From the NCBI GenBank assembly GCA_014379385.1, contig JACMLW010000192.1:1-47497 (forward strand): a stretch of 47,497 nt of DNA, in the 5' to 3' direction. Each line of letters opens with the position of its first letter. The first letter of the stretch is position 1. The notes below the pieces were generated by a model. That model was not told where the DNA came from, did not search any database, and saw only the letters and a list, made by a program, of their open reading frames with translations. Position numbers and translations under genes: made by a program. The DNA comes from Phycisphaerales bacterium. GTDB lineage: Bacteria; Planctomycetota; Phycisphaerae; Phycisphaerales; UBA1924. Below are positions 33,468-43,057 of the stretch, piece by piece.

Positions 33468-35915
33468 CTACGCGATCGCGCACGCCAGCCGACGATACCG
33501 CCCCAGCGCCATCACAGGGAAATAGTGCCGGTACAGGTGATACCGCAGGTAGAAGACCTTCGGGAACCCCGTGCCCGTGAAGAAATGCTCCGACCATCCG
33601 CCCGCGTGATCCGCTAGCGAGAAATCAAAGGCCGCGAGCTGCGTGGTGCCTGGATCATGAATGTTCCCATCCGTCCACGCCGGCTCGTGCGGAACCTTCT
33701 CGCTCGCAAGCTGATGATCGCACAGCCACGCCGCGGCACGCCGCGCGGACTCATCAGTCGGCGATACAAGATACATTAGGCTGAGCAGTCCCCACGCCGT
33801 CTGCGAGGCGGTCGAGGGGCCGCGCCCCATCAGCGAGCGATCGAGGTACGTGTTCGCAGTTTCACCGAAGCCCCCGTCGGCATTCTGCACGCAGCGCAGC
33901 CACTCCAGCGTGCGGCGCAGCGACGGGTGAAAGACCGATGCGTCGCCGCTTCGCCCCATCGCGTACGAGAGGCCGCCCACCGCCTGCCACGTGCCGTACA
34001 CGTAGTTCACGCCCCAGCGCCCCCACCAGCACCCCTCCGGCTGCTGGTGCCCCAGCACATACCTCACGGCGCTGCGTACGGCCTCGCTCTCTCTCGCCAC
34101 CCCGCATGTAATGAGCGCCTCGAGCACCCGCCCCGTGATGTCTGCGCAGCTTGGATCCTGCATCGCGTTGTGGTCTGCGAACGGGACCGCCTCCATCCAC
34201 GGCCGGTCCTTCGTCCGGTCGAACGCCGCCCACCCGCCATCATCGTTCTGCATCGCGAGCATCCAGCGCGCCGCGAGCCGCGCCGTACGCCGGCACTCCC
34301 CCGCGAGCCGGTCGAGTCCCGCCGCATCGTCGCGCCCCGAGCTCGCTCCATGTCGCGCCACCCGATCAGCCGCGCGCCACAGCGCCTTGGCCGCCATCGC
34401 GGTGTCATCGACATCCGGGTACCAATCGTTGCGATACTCAAACGCCCATGCCGCGCCGTCCACGCCCAGTTGAATCCCCCGATCTTCGGGCCGCAGATTC
34501 CGCACCCAGTCCCCGTTGCGGCGGACCTGGCGATCCAGGAGCCAGCGGCAGCACACGCGGACCTCCGCGCTATTCCCGATGTTCAGCCCCGTCTCTGTCA
34601 GCGCGTACAGCGCGATCCCCGTGTCCCAAACCGGCGAGAAGCACGGCTGGATACGAAGATGCGCGCGAGCGGGCTCGGTCGGCACGGTGGAGGCAGGGGG
34701 GACAGGGGGCCGCACGATGAACGCATCAAGCTGCGCCTCGGCATCGCGAATGACCGGATGCCATCGCTCGTACCCCAGCGACTTGAGCGCAATCTGCGCG
34801 TACACCATCGGGGGGAAGATCGCGCCCAGGCCCTCGGTCGTCTCCGGGTTCATCCGCTCGACAAGCCATCGCTCCGCCAGGCGCTTCGAGTACTCCTGCA
34901 GCGGCATCACCCCGGCGCGAGCTGCCAGCTTGAGCAGCCGGTCGATCACCAGAAACGCGTTGCTCCAGTTCAGCGGCTCGCCACGGTCGATCCGCTTGTT
35001 CAGGCGCGACCGCGCGTGGTGGCTGACGAACAACTCATCGATCCCGAGTCCCGCCGGGAGGCGCCGCACCGGGCGCGTCGCCGCGCAGATCGCCAGCGGC
35101 AGGATCATCGTCCGCGTCCAGGCCGCGACCTTGTCCAGGTGGAACGGGGAACATCGCGGCAGCAGCACGATCTGCGCCGGGATCGCGGGGCACGCATCCC
35201 ACGACACCTGCCCCAGGCACGCGAGGTAGAACATCGAGAACGTGTTGATGTTCTCGGCACCGCCCATCGACAGCACGAGGTCGCGCGCCGCCCGCATGTG
35301 CGCTGCGGCCGGCGGGTCGCCCATCAGCTTGAGCGCGAAGTACGCCTTCACCGTCGCCGAGAGGTCCACCGGCGAGCCGGGATACTGCCCCCAACCGGCG
35401 AGACTCGTGCCCTCCGAGGGGGAGGGGGGATGGCCACCCACATCCACCCGCGCGTGCAGCCCTTGCGTCATCCGCAGATGGTTCGCTAGGAGATGAAGGT
35501 CGTCTCGCGTGGGGCGACCGGCGCCTCGATGAGCCCCACCGGCGCCCGGCGCATCGCCTTCCTCCTGCCCCAGGATCCACTTCATCAGCAGGTACTCGCT
35601 CGAGAGAATCGAATCGCCCTCAAGCTCCGCGCACCAGTGACCCGCCGAGACGCCCCGCCCACTCTCAGTCCCCGTCGCACCCCACGGACGATCGTCGTGC
35701 TGCTTATCGAGGAGCGCCGCCACCGCGCGATCCAGAGCGACGCTCACTGCCGCGGCCATGCCCCGGCCGGCGGTCGGTATCGTGGGGCCAATCCTTGCGC
35801 GATCCGAGGTGCCGTCGGGGGCATCGGCCCCGCCGCGCGAAGACGTCGGAAAGGGGGAGGGGGGGGAAGACAGGGCGTGCGGGCCCTGACCTGGAGCATC
35901 GATCGCGATCGTCAT
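33468..35915 (-). CDS. shc: Squalene-hopene cyclase
   Basis: An 815-residue protein whose ATG at 35915 overlaps the stop of the CorC-like gene (ATGA). The class II terpene cyclase acid motif DxDD is DVDD at residues 501-504. QW-type repeats are seen in [24 protein letters not shown] and [24 protein letters not shown] and [24 protein letters not shown] are family hallmarks. It cyclises squalene to hopene at the inner membrane, the base of hopanoids. It is about 100-150 residues longer than usual because of a disordered N-terminus (about 1-50) and a loop of about 60 residues near 118-178. Sterol cyclases have a different acid motif context, so SHC is preferred. Confidence 0.93.
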   Translation of the reverse strand: MTIAIDAPGQGPHALSSPPSPFPTSSRGGADAPDGTSDRARIGPTIPTAGRGMAAAVSVALDRAVAALLDKQHDDRPWGATGTESGRGVSAGHWCAELEGDSILSSEYLLMKWILGQEEGDAPGAGGAHRGAGRPTRDDLHLLANHLRMTQGLHARVDVGGHPPSPSEGTSLAGWGQYPGSPVDLSATVKAYFALKLMGDPPAAAHMRAARDLVLSMGGAENINTFSMFYLACLGQVSWDACPAIPAQIVLLPRCSPFHLDKVAAWTRTMILPLAICAATRPVRRLPAGLGIDELFVSHHARSRLNKRIDRGEPLNWSNAFLVIDRLLKLAARAGVMPLQEYSKRLAERWLVERMNPETTEGLGAIFPPMVYAQIALKSLGYERWHPVIRDAEAQLDAFIVRPPVPPASTVPTEPARAHLRIQPCFSPVWDTGIALYALTETGLNIGNSAEVRVCCRWLLDRQVRRNGDWVRNLRPEDRGIQLGVDGAAWAFEYRNDWYPDVDDTAMAAKALWRAADRVARHGASSGRDDAAGLDRLAGECRRTARLAARWMLAMQNDDGGWAAFDRTKDRPWMEAVPFADHNAMQDPSCADITGRVLEALITCGVARESEAVRSAVRYVLGHQQPEGCWWGRWGVNYVYGTWQAVGGLSYAMGRSGDASVFHPSLRRTLEWLRCVQNADGGFGETANTYLDRSLMGRGPSTASQTAWGLLSLMYLVSPTDESARRAAAWLCDHQLASEKVPHEPAWTDGNIHDPGTTQLAAFDFSLADHAGGWSEHFFTGTGFPKVFYLRYHLYRHYFPVMALGRYRRLACAIA

Positions 35916-37291
35916 TTGGAGCTCTGCCCGTTCTCTTCGCGGCCCATCGAGGCCGGGGCCTGCGCCAGGCCGGCGCCCGGCTCGGACGGCCGCACCTCCA
36001 GCCGCACCTTGAGCACCCGCTGCGGTGACGCCTCCAGCACCGTCACCACCGCCTGGTCGTGCCTGAAGCTCTCGCCGGGCGACGCGATCCGCCCGAGTAT
36101 CGCGTTCACAAAGCCGCCCACCGTGTCGTACTCGTCGCTCTCGGGGATGCGCCACCCAAGTGGTGTGAGCGCATCGTTCACATCATCGATGTATGCCCGC
36201 CCGTCCACCTCCGCCGTGCGCGTGTCGAGCTTCACCTCCACCTCGGGCGTCTGCTCTTCCTCGTGCTCGTACTCATCGCGGATATCGCCGACGATCTCCT
36301 CGAGAATGTCCTCGATAGTCACCAGCCCGCTGGTGCCGCCGTACTCGTCGGCAACCATCGCGATGTGGACCTTCTTTTGCAGCAGCTCTCGCAGCAGCTC
36401 ACGCACCGTCTTGGTCTCGGGAACAAAGAACGCCGGCCGCAGGATCGATCGCAGGTCGAACGGCTGACCGGCCTCGCGCGCCCCGCCCCCGGCGCCCTCC
36501 CCCGCCAGCCAGCGCATCAGGTCCTTCACATAGAAAATACCGACGATGTTGTCCAGCGAGTCCTCATACACCGGGATGCGCGAGTGCCCGATCTCCTTGA
36601 TCGTCCGCGTCACCTTTCCCAGGTCGTTCGTGACCTCGAACGCCTCCACCTCCGTCCGCGGTGTCATCACCTGCTCCACCGTCAGGTTCCGGAACTCCAC
36701 CACCGCTTCGATCATGTCGCGCTCGGCCTCATCAAACTGCCCCTCGCGCTCCCCCTCCTCCACCACCGAGAGCAGCTCCGCCTCCAGCACCTCGGACTCG
36801 GTCGACGCCTGGATGCCCGCCAGCCTCTTGACAATCTCGTCGATGAACCGCGCCATCGCCCGCGCCGGCGCCGCGATAATCCAGCACGCCCGCACCATCG
36901 CCGAGCATGAATAGAGCGTCCGCTCCCCAACGTGCCAAGCCACGCTCGAAGGGATCGCGATCGCGACAAGCCACAAAAGCCCCCCCGCGATCGGCACGCC
37001 GATCAGTGCGTCCTTCAGCACATAGCCGGTCTCGGGCGTGACCGTCGCAACCTCCGCGACGCACGCGACGACCACGGACGCCGCGGAGAGCGACTCGAGA
37101 ATCCCCATGGCGCGAGCGTGCCCGGGTGTATCGTCGAGGATCGCCTTGATGCGCCGCGTCGCGTTGGGGCGGTTGCGGACGGTCGCGATGTCCTCCAGCA
37201 CCGCGCGAGCCAGATCAACCAGCGAGAGCCGGAGCGACGCGAACAGCCCCGTCGCGATGAGAGCCGCGAAGAGCACCCAGAAAGGGTTCAC
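35912..37291 (-). CDS. CorC/HlyC-type CBS-domain membrane protein
   Basis: A 459-residue protein; the GTG at 37291 overlaps the ybeY stop (GTGA), preferred over ATG 37312. A DUF21-like membrane module ([72 protein letters not shown]) is followed by a CBS pair (about 205-330: [68 protein letters not shown]) and a CorC_HlyC domain (about 345-430). Such proteins are implicated in magnesium or cobalt efflux and usually lie beside ybeY, as here. It forms the middle of the ybeY-corC-shc-fur operon. Confidence 0.9.
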   Translation of the reverse strand: MNPFWVLFAALIATGLFASLRLSLVDLARAVLEDIATVRNRPNATRRIKAILDDTPGHARAMGILESLSAASVVVACVAEVATVTPETGYVLKDALIGVPIAGGLLWLVAIAIPSSVAWHVGERTLYSCSAMVRACWIIAAPARAMARFIDEIVKRLAGIQASTESEVLEAELLSVVEEGEREGQFDEAERDMIEAVVEFRNLTVEQVMTPRTEVEAFEVTNDLGKVTRTIKEIGHSRIPVYEDSLDNIVGIFYVKDLMRWLAGEGAGGGAREAGQPFDLRSILRPAFFVPETKTVRELLRELLQKKVHIAMVADEYGGTSGLVTIEDILEEIVGDIRDEYEHEEEQTPEVEVKLDTRTAEVDGRAYIDDVNDALTPLGWRIPESDEYDTVGGFVNAILGRIASPGESFRHDQAVVTVLEASPQRVLKVRLEVRPSEPGAGLAQAPASMGREENGQSSK

Positions 37292-37896
37292 GGAGCGCCC
37301 CCATCGGCGCACCCAGCGCCCGTCGGCGCACCCGCGAATGCAGATCCCACGCCGAGCGCTCCGAGCAGCAGGTCTTCCTGCCGGTGCATCGCGCTGAACG
37401 ACACCTTATCGTGGTCGTCGTACCCGTAACAATGCAGAACGCCATGGATCGTGTAGAGCAGCAGTTCCCGCCGCACCTCGTGCCCGCGCTCGGCCGTCTG
37501 ACGGGCCGCCTCATCGAAGCAGATCAGGATTTCGGCGTCCAGTGGGTACGGCGGTCCCTCCCCTGGGCCGTCGGTCAGATCAAACGTCAGCACATCGGTG
37601 GTGCCGGCGATCCGGGAATACCGCTCGTGCGCCGCGACCATCGCCGCGTCGTCGCAGATACGGACGGAGACGACTCCCTGCATCGACATGGCCCCCGCGG
37701 CCGTCGCGAGCTTCTGTGCGAGCCACTCCAGATCGGCCGATGGCAGAAGCCGATCGGGGTCGTTCACTTCGACATTGACGCACTCAGACGCGCGCGCGTC
37801 GATCAACACCGGGACCGTCTGCCGCACCGGAAGCATGCGGACCAGCGTCGGTCGCCGGGGGGGTTCTGACGTCTGTTCGTTCCCGGCGTCGTCCAT
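37288..37896 (-). CDS. ybeY: Endoribonuclease YbeY
   Basis: A YbeY-family protein with the zinc-binding motif H-G-x-L-H-x-x-x-x-D-H as HGVLHCYGYDDHD, and the conserved stretch GTTDVLTFDL. It acts in 16S rRNA 3' end maturation and ribosome quality control. The start is uncertain: I use ATG 37896 (202 residues), but ATG 37977, 37935 and 37836 are in frame, and the fold itself starts around VNVEVNDPDRLL. No Shine-Dalgarno decides. The first 40 residues are polar and unlike the family. Its stop overlaps the CorC-like start, and PhoH, its usual partner gene, lies about 5 kb away on the other strand. Confidence 0.88.
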   Translation of the reverse strand: MDDAGNEQTSEPPRRPTLVRMLPVRQTVPVLIDARASECVNVEVNDPDRLLPSADLEWLAQKLATAAGAMSMQGVVSVRICDDAAMVAAHERYSRIAGTTDVLTFDLTDGPGEGPPYPLDAEILICFDEAARQTAERGHEVRRELLLYTIHGVLHCYGYDDHDKVSFSAMHRQEDLLLGALGVGSAFAGAPTGAGCADGGAP

Positions 37897-38107
37897 CGGC
37901 GTCGTGGCGTGGCCCCGCCCAACCCCTCCGTTCATCCGCCGATCAAGGGCGACACGCCCACATCGGCAAGCTGCCATTGTAGGAGGAACCTCATCAATCG
38001 CGCCGCGAGAATCCGTTATAAGTTAGTGCGTGCTCATGAAATTAAGATGCCGTGAGCCGCGCCAACACCCTCTTCGGGTAGACTAACCGAACGAGGAGAG
38101 CCTGCAT

Positions 38108-39010
38108 ATGTGGAAAAGCGCGCCCACCGCCGCCACCGTCGCGGCAATGTTCCTGAGCGCCGGCGTCGACCCACCGGCACCGAGCGAGAGCAGCGGCTCG
38201 ATGCCCGCGGCATCGAATCCAGCCGAGCCGTCGGCTCCTCATGCGCCGTCAAATGAACCCGCCTCCCCGAAGTCGCTCGTCTCCTTTCCACACCCACTTA
38301 TCTCCGAGGTGCTCTACGCGGTGCCCACCTCGGGCGGCGATGCCAACGGCGACGGCACCCGTCAGGTAGCCGGCGACGAGTTTATCGAGCTCATCAACCC
38401 GCACGACAAGCCGATCCAGCTCAAGGGTTACAAACTCAATGACCGCAACCCCTTGGCAAAAGGGCAGTTGCGATTCGTCTTTCCGACGGTCGAACTCCCG
38501 CCCGGCGGTGTGGTCGTCGTCTTCAACGGGCACGAGTGTAAGTGGAAGGGACCGGTCGGCGATTCCAAAGCACCCCCCGATTCCGCCAATGAGCGCTTCT
38601 ACAATGCCCTCGTCTTCACGTTTAAGAGTGATACCCAGCGCACAAGCTGGGCGAACCAGGGCGACTACGTCCTGCTCAGCGACCCCGCGGGTGAGCCGAT
38701 TCACTGCGTGTACTGGGGCACAGTTGAGGAGACGATCCCCGAGGCCGCGAAGGTTGAAGAGGCCCCGCTCGTATTCAAGTCCAGCATCCAGCGTCAGCAT
38801 TTCGGCGGCGAGTTCTTCGAGCACGCGGCTTTGCACGACGAGCCGTTCAGTCCGGGCAAGCCCCCCGAGCCGGCGCCCAAACCCAGGGCCGCGCCAGCGC
38901 CCGAAGGGTCAACCGGACCAACCCGGGCACCCGCCGCGGAGCCAACAACTCCCGTCCCCTCTGAATCTCCCGCCCGTCCCGATCCTTCCGCGTCACCTGC
39001 GTCAAAGTAG
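38108..39010 (+). CDS. Lamin-tail-domain protein, probably exported
   Basis: A 300-residue protein with a short N-terminal hydrophobic stretch (AATVAAMFLSAG) that may be a weak signal, then a Pro/Ser/Ala-rich linker. A lamin tail (LTD) immunoglobulin-like domain follows at about 63-190: LISEVLYAVPTSGGDANGDGTRQVAGDEFIELINPHDKPIQLKGYKLND, PTVELPPGGVVVVFNG and NQGDYVLLSDPAGEPIHCVYWG. The D-A-N-G-D-G loop looks calcium-binding. A long Pro-rich tail ends the protein. Bacterial LTD proteins are usually extracytoplasmic and of unknown binding partner. GAGGAG precedes the ATG. The kinase gene starts two bases after its stop. Confidence 0.75.
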   Translation: MWKSAPTAATVAAMFLSAGVDPPAPSESSGSMPAASNPAEPSAPHAPSNEPASPKSLVSFPHPLISEVLYAVPTSGGDANGDGTRQVAGDEFIELINPHDKPIQLKGYKLNDRNPLAKGQLRFVFPTVELPPGGVVVVFNGHECKWKGPVGDSKAPPDSANERFYNALVFTFKSDTQRTSWANQGDYVLLSDPAGEPIHCVYWGTVEETIPEAAKVEEAPLVFKSSIQRQHFGGEFFEHAALHDEPFSPGKPPEPAPKPRAAPAPEGSTGPTRAPAAEPTTPVPSESPARPDPSASPASK

Positions 39011-39012
39011 TA

Positions 39013-39831
39013 ATGAAACTCATTCGCATTGCCAGCGGCGAATCCCGCGACGAGTGGGCGAAGTTCACGGGCGCCATCGGTCCCGGGCCAACCCCGGAGT
39101 TGATGCTCGCCAAGCAGGAAGCGGGCGACTGGGTCGCGCTGGGGACGGCCGGGGGGGCGCGGGTCGTCATCAAACACCGCCGCTTGCATGGACTCTTCGA
39201 TGTTGCCCGAACGTGGTTTGGCCTTGGCCGGCTCGCGCGACAGTGGCGCGGCGCCGCCACGCTGACCAGGCTTGGCCTTGTCACGCCGCGGCCGCTCGCG
39301 CTCGGTGTCAGTCGCACGGCCGAAGTGCTTGTCATGGAGCACGCGGGGGGTGAATCGCTGCTGAAACTCATGGCGGGACAGACAACCCGGCCCCACGCCG
39401 TTCGTGACGAGCACCGCATCGCCGAACGCCTCGGCGAGGCCATCGCGCGGCTCACCGCGCTCGGATGGTTCAACCGCGATTTCAAGCCCTCGAACATCCT
39501 GATCGCCGACCCGATCGAAGACCCCGTCGTCGTGCAGATCGACACCGTCGGCATCCGTCGCACGCAGTCGCGAACCGGTTTGTATCGCCCGCGCGGGGGG
39601 CGCCGCGGCGCTCCGCGCCGCATGCTCGCCTCCCTGTACATGGAACCATTGGGGTGCGGGTTCCCGCCGCGCCGGGCCCTGCTCATGCGCGGGCTGACGG
39701 CGTACACGAACTCGGCGCTGGTCGGCATCACTCCCGATCTGATCCGGGCGGCGCGCCACTCGATTTGGCGGTTGCTGGATGAGGAAATCGCTCGTCATGG
39801 CGACCCGACTCCTCGCACACCGCCGATCTAG
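39013..39831 (+). CDS. Kdo/WaaP-like lipopolysaccharide kinase-family protein
   Basis: A 272-residue protein kinase-like fold. The ATP lysine is K54 in ARVVIKHRR, the catalytic loop is N-R-D-F-K-P-S-N (D156, N161), and the metal aspartate is D177 in VVQIDTVG in place of DFG. Catalytic residues are therefore intact. The small size and RDFKPSNILI style fit the WaaP/KdkA group, which phosphorylates sugars of the lipopolysaccharide core, but planctomycete members may have other targets. It starts two bases after the LTD protein gene. The next gene, a methyltransferase, is 48 bases downstream on the same strand. Confidence 0.75.
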   Translation: MKLIRIASGESRDEWAKFTGAIGPGPTPELMLAKQEAGDWVALGTAGGARVVIKHRRLHGLFDVARTWFGLGRLARQWRGAATLTRLGLVTPRPLALGVSRTAEVLVMEHAGGESLLKLMAGQTTRPHAVRDEHRIAERLGEAIARLTALGWFNRDFKPSNILIADPIEDPVVVQIDTVGIRRTQSRTGLYRPRGGRRGAPRRMLASLYMEPLGCGFPPRRALLMRGLTAYTNSALVGITPDLIRAARHSIWRLLDEEIARHGDPTPRTPPI

Positions 39832-39879
39832 GATCGCCCGCCGATTCCAAGGAATAACGCCCCATAGGAAACGACCCCG

Positions 39880-40899
39880 GTGCTCTCGAAGCTTAAGAAG
39901 CAGGCCAAAAAAATCCTGGTCCAGCATCCAAACGCGGCTCGGGCCTTTGAAATGGCAAGACAGTCCGCGCCCTCCCCCGAAACCACCCCCTGGCTCTACG
40001 CCAAGCCGCTCGCGGGCTACGAGCACATCCAGACTTCTCACGGTCCCGTTCGTTATGTGCCGCCGCGAAGCACCATCCCCAACACCACCGACTACCCCGC
40101 GGCACCCCCCGGCCCCCATGTGCAAGGTGGCAAGCGCGAACTCGATCGGCAATCGCTCGCCTATTACCCGCGCCACTTCGTGGCCGACCATCCGCGCAAG
40201 TGGGACTTTCCCGCCTACCTCGACAACCCCTCTTGCCGCTGGCTCCAGACCCTCAAGGGCCTGTATGCAAGCCCCTTCTCGTTCCCCGCGTCGCTCTCGC
40301 CCGAAGCCGGCCTCCTCGTCCATTCGCTCATCCGGAATATCCGCCCCAGGGTCATCATCGAGACAGGCACATTCATCGGCATGAGCACGCTCTGGATGGC
40401 CGCGGCTCTCCAGGAGAACCGCGACGGCGGCGTCGTTCACACCTTTGATTACTTCGGCCCGATCTCGGCCGGACCATGGCGCGAGGTTGAGATGCGCGAG
40501 GATCGCATCGGCTTCGTCGCTTCCAATCTCGCGCAGGCCGGGCTGGCGGACCAGGTCGTCCTGCACGGCGGCAACACTTCGTTCGAGATCCGCGCAGCGC
40601 ACCAGGAGCTCAAGGTCGCTTCCGCAAGTGGTGGGGGCGGGGGGGTGCAGTTCGCGTTCATCGACGCCGACCATGGCATCATGGGGACCAATCAGGATTT
40701 CTGGGCGGTCGAGCCGCTGCTCGACACCGGCGGCTACATCCTGCTGCACGACACGTTCCCCGACCTCTGCGGCGGGTACGAGGGGGGCCGCAACCTGCTC
40801 GACCACGCCAACTCGATCGGCGTCGGCACGTACGAGAAAGTGGACCTTTACCTTTCCCCTATGAACTATGGGCTCGGTCTGCTTCGACGGATCGGGTAG
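39880..40899 (+). CDS. Class I SAM-dependent methyltransferase (Methyltransf_24-like)
   Basis: A 339-residue protein with GTG start at 39880. The first 120 residues are a non-catalytic N-terminal region without a known match. The Rossmann methyltransferase core starts near RVIIETGTFIGMSTLWMAAALQ (glycine-rich SAM motif with acidic E), continues GGVVHTFDYFGP and VVLHGGNTSFEI, and has FAFIDADHG and GGYILLHDTFPD as in the family often called cephalosporin hydroxylase-like or Methyltransf_24. The substrate is unknown; the operon with a sugar-kinase-like protein suggests glycan modification. It is convergent with the PHP gene, 22 bases away. Confidence 0.8.
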   Translation: MLSKLKKQAKKILVQHPNAARAFEMARQSAPSPETTPWLYAKPLAGYEHIQTSHGPVRYVPPRSTIPNTTDYPAAPPGPHVQGGKRELDRQSLAYYPRHFVADHPRKWDFPAYLDNPSCRWLQTLKGLYASPFSFPASLSPEAGLLVHSLIRNIRPRVIIETGTFIGMSTLWMAAALQENRDGGVVHTFDYFGPISAGPWREVEMREDRIGFVASNLAQAGLADQVVLHGGNTSFEIRAAHQELKVASASGGGGGVQFAFIDADHGIMGTNQDFWAVEPLLDTGGYILLHDTFPDLCGGYEGGRNLLDHANSIGVGTYEKVDLYLSPMNYGLGLLRRIG

Positions 40900-40921
40900 C
40901 GGCCCGGGCGCTCACCCGCCT

Positions 40922-41674
40922 TCACGCCGCCGGCGCGGCCTGGCGATCCGCCGGCGCGCGCCTTGTCACCCGCGCGGCTCCGCGAACCGTCATGTCCAGC
41001 ACCCACGGCCTCGTGAACCAGCCCCGCGCCCAGTACCGCAGCATCTCGCCCGCCGTGTGCCGACCCGGCACAATCTGTGTACGGTGTGCCAGCACCGATT
41101 CGAGCACCGCCTCGACGCTCAGTTCGGGTGTCTCTACCACTGCGTGGGCCCGTCCTACCGTCGCGGCGAAATGCGCATCGGACCCGGCGATCACAGGCTG
41201 ATGGTGCCCGCGCGCAAACCGGCACGCCGCGCTATTGCTCGCCGCCTCCACCGTCTTGCTGTTGCAGCCTTCAACGGCGTCAAACGCCACCGTCCGCATC
41301 ACCTCATGGCCGACACCAGAGCGGAGCCGGTCGTACGGATGGGCCGCCACCGCGATCGCCCCTTCTGCGTGCGCCCGTCGCACCACCCGCGCGGCGGACC
41401 AACCCGGTCCCGCATCCCATGCGGCGCCGAGCACGAGCACGTGCCCCTCGATGCACGACACCTCCACCCCCGGGATAACCAGGAATCCATCAACCGCGCA
41501 CCCGGATGGATCGGCGAGCCCAAGCCGCACCAGTCGGTCATACCCGCCGCGCCGGTCGTGATCGGTAATGGCGATGCCGTCGAGCCCGCGCTCGCGGGCG
41601 GCGGAAACCATCACCTCGGGCGCATCGAGCGCATCGGGGCTGGCCCGCGTGTGGACATGGAAGTCGATTCTCAC
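40922..41674 (-). CDS. PHP-domain phosphoesterase
   Basis: A 250-residue protein starting at GTG 41674, where VRIDFHVHTRASPDAL matches the family opening; GTG 41683 and an upstream ATG at 41743 are also in frame. The metal-binding motifs are HVHT (motif I), GIAITDHD (II), IPGVEVSCIEGHVLVLG (III), AAHPYD, and AGSDAHFAATVG near the end. Such stand-alone PHP proteins are hydrolases of nucleoside phosphates or short RNA/DNA ends (like the YciV/RnaAM group). The last 40 residues are basic and likely disordered. It is 117 bases downstream of the HU gene on the same strand. Confidence 0.85.
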   Translation of the reverse strand: MRIDFHVHTRASPDALDAPEVMVSAARERGLDGIAITDHDRRGGYDRLVRLGLADPSGCAVDGFLVIPGVEVSCIEGHVLVLGAAWDAGPGWSAARVVRRAHAEGAIAVAAHPYDRLRSGVGHEVMRTVAFDAVEGCNSKTVEAASNSAACRFARGHHQPVIAGSDAHFAATVGRAHAVVETPELSVEAVLESVLAHRTQIVPGRHTAGEMLRYWARGWFTRPWVLDMTVRGAARVTRRAPADRQAAPAA

Positions 41675-41791
41675 GTGCGCCACATAAGGAGTATCGACGC
41701 GCGCTCCGAAGGTTGCTTCTATTGCAACGCCAAAGTTGCGCAAAGCCCATGGTCACGCGGCCTTCGGACATCGCCGTGGCATCCACGGTAC

Positions 41792-42214
41792 CTAATGGAC
41801 GGTCGTGGCTTTATTGCCCTTGGAGCGGCCTTTGTGAACACCGTTTCCCGAGGCCCCGTTGTTCGTGTGGCCGTTTGGTCCGGTCTCCTCCGCCTCGATC
41901 GCCTTGCGGATGTGCTCGGCACATCCCTCCGGGTCATCCAGGCAGAGTTTCATGAGCCGTCCGACCTTGAACTTGACTGTTCGCTTGGCCGGCACCGAAA
42001 CGCGCTCCAGCGTCTTTGGGTTCTGGGCCACGCGCGGTGCCCGCAGCTTGATCTCAAACACCCCGAAGTCCCGGAACTCCAGCCGGTTCCCGCTCCCCAA
42101 CTCGAGAATGACCTCGTTCAGGAATGCTTGCACCGTCTGTTTGACTACCTGTCGCCGCTGCCCGGTATGTTCCGAGATGCGATCGATCAGGTCTTTCTTC
42201 GTGATTGTGGCCAT
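41792..42214 (-). CDS. HU/IHF-family DNA-binding protein with C-terminal tail
   Basis: A 140-residue protein. The first 95 residues are the HU fold: MATITKKDLIDRISEHTGQRRQVVKQTVQAFLNEVILELGSG, NRLEFRDFGVFEIKLRAPRVAQNPKT and VSVPAKRTVKFKVGRLMK. The DNA-bending arm has the R-x-x-R-x-x-x-N-P motif with proline intact. A 40-residue tail (PEGCAEHIRKAIEAEETGPNG... GRSKGNKATTVH) is polar, Asn/Gly-rich and partly basic; most HU proteins end before it. It compacts or bends chromosomal DNA. It lies divergent from a candidate short peptide gene and is followed by the PHP gene. Confidence 0.92.
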   Translation of the reverse strand: MATITKKDLIDRISEHTGQRRQVVKQTVQAFLNEVILELGSGNRLEFRDFGVFEIKLRAPRVAQNPKTLERVSVPAKRTVKFKVGRLMKLCLDDPEGCAEHIRKAIEAEETGPNGHTNNGASGNGVHKGRSKGNKATTVH

Positions 42215-42518
42215 AGCGGTGCCCTGAAGCGGTGCCAGTGACGCCCGGCAAAAACTGTTTCTCTCTCACTCTCACATCGTCTCCGGCCATGACGGTGCCG
42301 AAACCCCGTACACGAGCCGGGTTAATTTCATTTACTTCATGAAACACTGGTCAAACCGAGCTGCAATCCCGGTGCCCAGGCGGCCTTCCGAACGGCGGCC
42401 AACGCCTTTGGGAGGTTGCAGTATGGCCGACTTCCCCACCGGGGTCAATGGGCATCCCTGGGTACAACAACAAGTCCCACTAGGATTTGCATCGCCTTAT
42501 GGCAGATGATTCTGAAAT
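42215..42518. other. Intergenic region between HU and lipoprotein genes
   Basis: About 304 bases. The part next to HU is AT-richer (around 42320-42345, with TTCATGAA palindrome) and likely carries the HU promoter on the minus strand. A candidate 28-codon plus-strand gene occupies 42423-42509. I found no RNA gene or terminator with a T run here. Confidence 0.5.
42423..42509 (+). CDS. Candidate small protein, 28 residues
   Basis: An ATG at 42423 follows GGAGG at 42411-42415 with seven bases between, the best ribosome site in this intergenic region. The frame encodes 28 residues beginning MADFPTGVNGHPWVQQQ and ends with TGA at 42507-42509. It is polar with several aromatic and glycine residues, and has no signal peptide or membrane helix. 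No family is recognised. It could be a true small protein, a leader peptide, or chance. Confidence 0.3.
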   Translation: MADFPTGVNGHPWVQQQVPLGFASPYGR

Positions 42519-42980
42519 CTAACGAATCGGAGCAGCGTCCACCCCTCTCAGATCCTGGAGTCGCTGCATCAGTGTGTGAAGCAGATGATCCTGAGTTTTT
42601 TTATTCTCGAACCGGCCTACCTCACAGCGAAGCGTGAGAACCACCGGCAAACCAGGGATCCACCCATTTTGGGGCCTACTAACTTCCAGTACGCCCGGCT
42701 CGTCCCGGATGCTTTTGAGTTCGTACACTAGCCGATTCGGGTCCGGATTGGATCGATCGACCACGGCCAGTTCTACCTGTCCGGTTGCCACGCTCACGGC
42801 CGCGGGAACATCCTCCCAATCGGCCACAACCGTGCGAGAGTTCTGCTCCGGCGAGGCGCCGTCCGCACTCCCCGTTGGACCCGAGGCGCACCCCGCGATC
42901 GCAATTGCGATCAGCATCGCCGCCGCGATACTCCTCCAATGGTTGATTTTCGTATTTTGATAGGATAATGATTCAACCAT
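42519..42980 (-). CDS. Small lipoprotein of unknown function
   Basis: A 153-residue protein starting at ATG 42980 (GTG 42989 also possible). The hydrophobic segment SIAAAMLIAIAIAGC ends in a good lipobox I-A-G-C near residue 31. The mature part is about 120 residues with an N-terminal low-complexity region and a beta-strand-like core (VPAAVSVATGQVELAVVDRSN, GVLEVSRPQNGWIPGLPVVLTLRCEVGRFENKK). No family is recognised. It is divergent from phoH by 77 bases. Likely anchored in the periplasm on the inner or outer membrane. Confidence 0.65.
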   Translation of the reverse strand: MVESLSYQNTKINHWRSIAAAMLIAIAIAGCASGPTGSADGASPEQNSRTVVADWEDVPAAVSVATGQVELAVVDRSNPDPNRLVYELKSIRDEPGVLEVSRPQNGWIPGLPVVLTLRCEVGRFENKKTQDHLLHTLMQRLQDLRGVDAAPIR

Positions 42981-43057
42981 GGCGGTCACAGCGTATCATC
43001 GCCGTTCCGGTTGTGGTCGCCGCGCCGTTCGTGTCGTGCGCCCTTTTGTAGCGCGGA

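Noticed and set aside
33927-35489. A 520-codon plus-strand open frame
   Set aside because: It is antisense to squalene-hopene cyclase and is Arg/Pro/His-rich with no recognisable features.
38794-40806. A 670-codon minus-strand open frame
   Set aside because: It runs antisense through the lamin-tail, kinase and methyltransferase genes, all of which have intact motifs on the plus strand.
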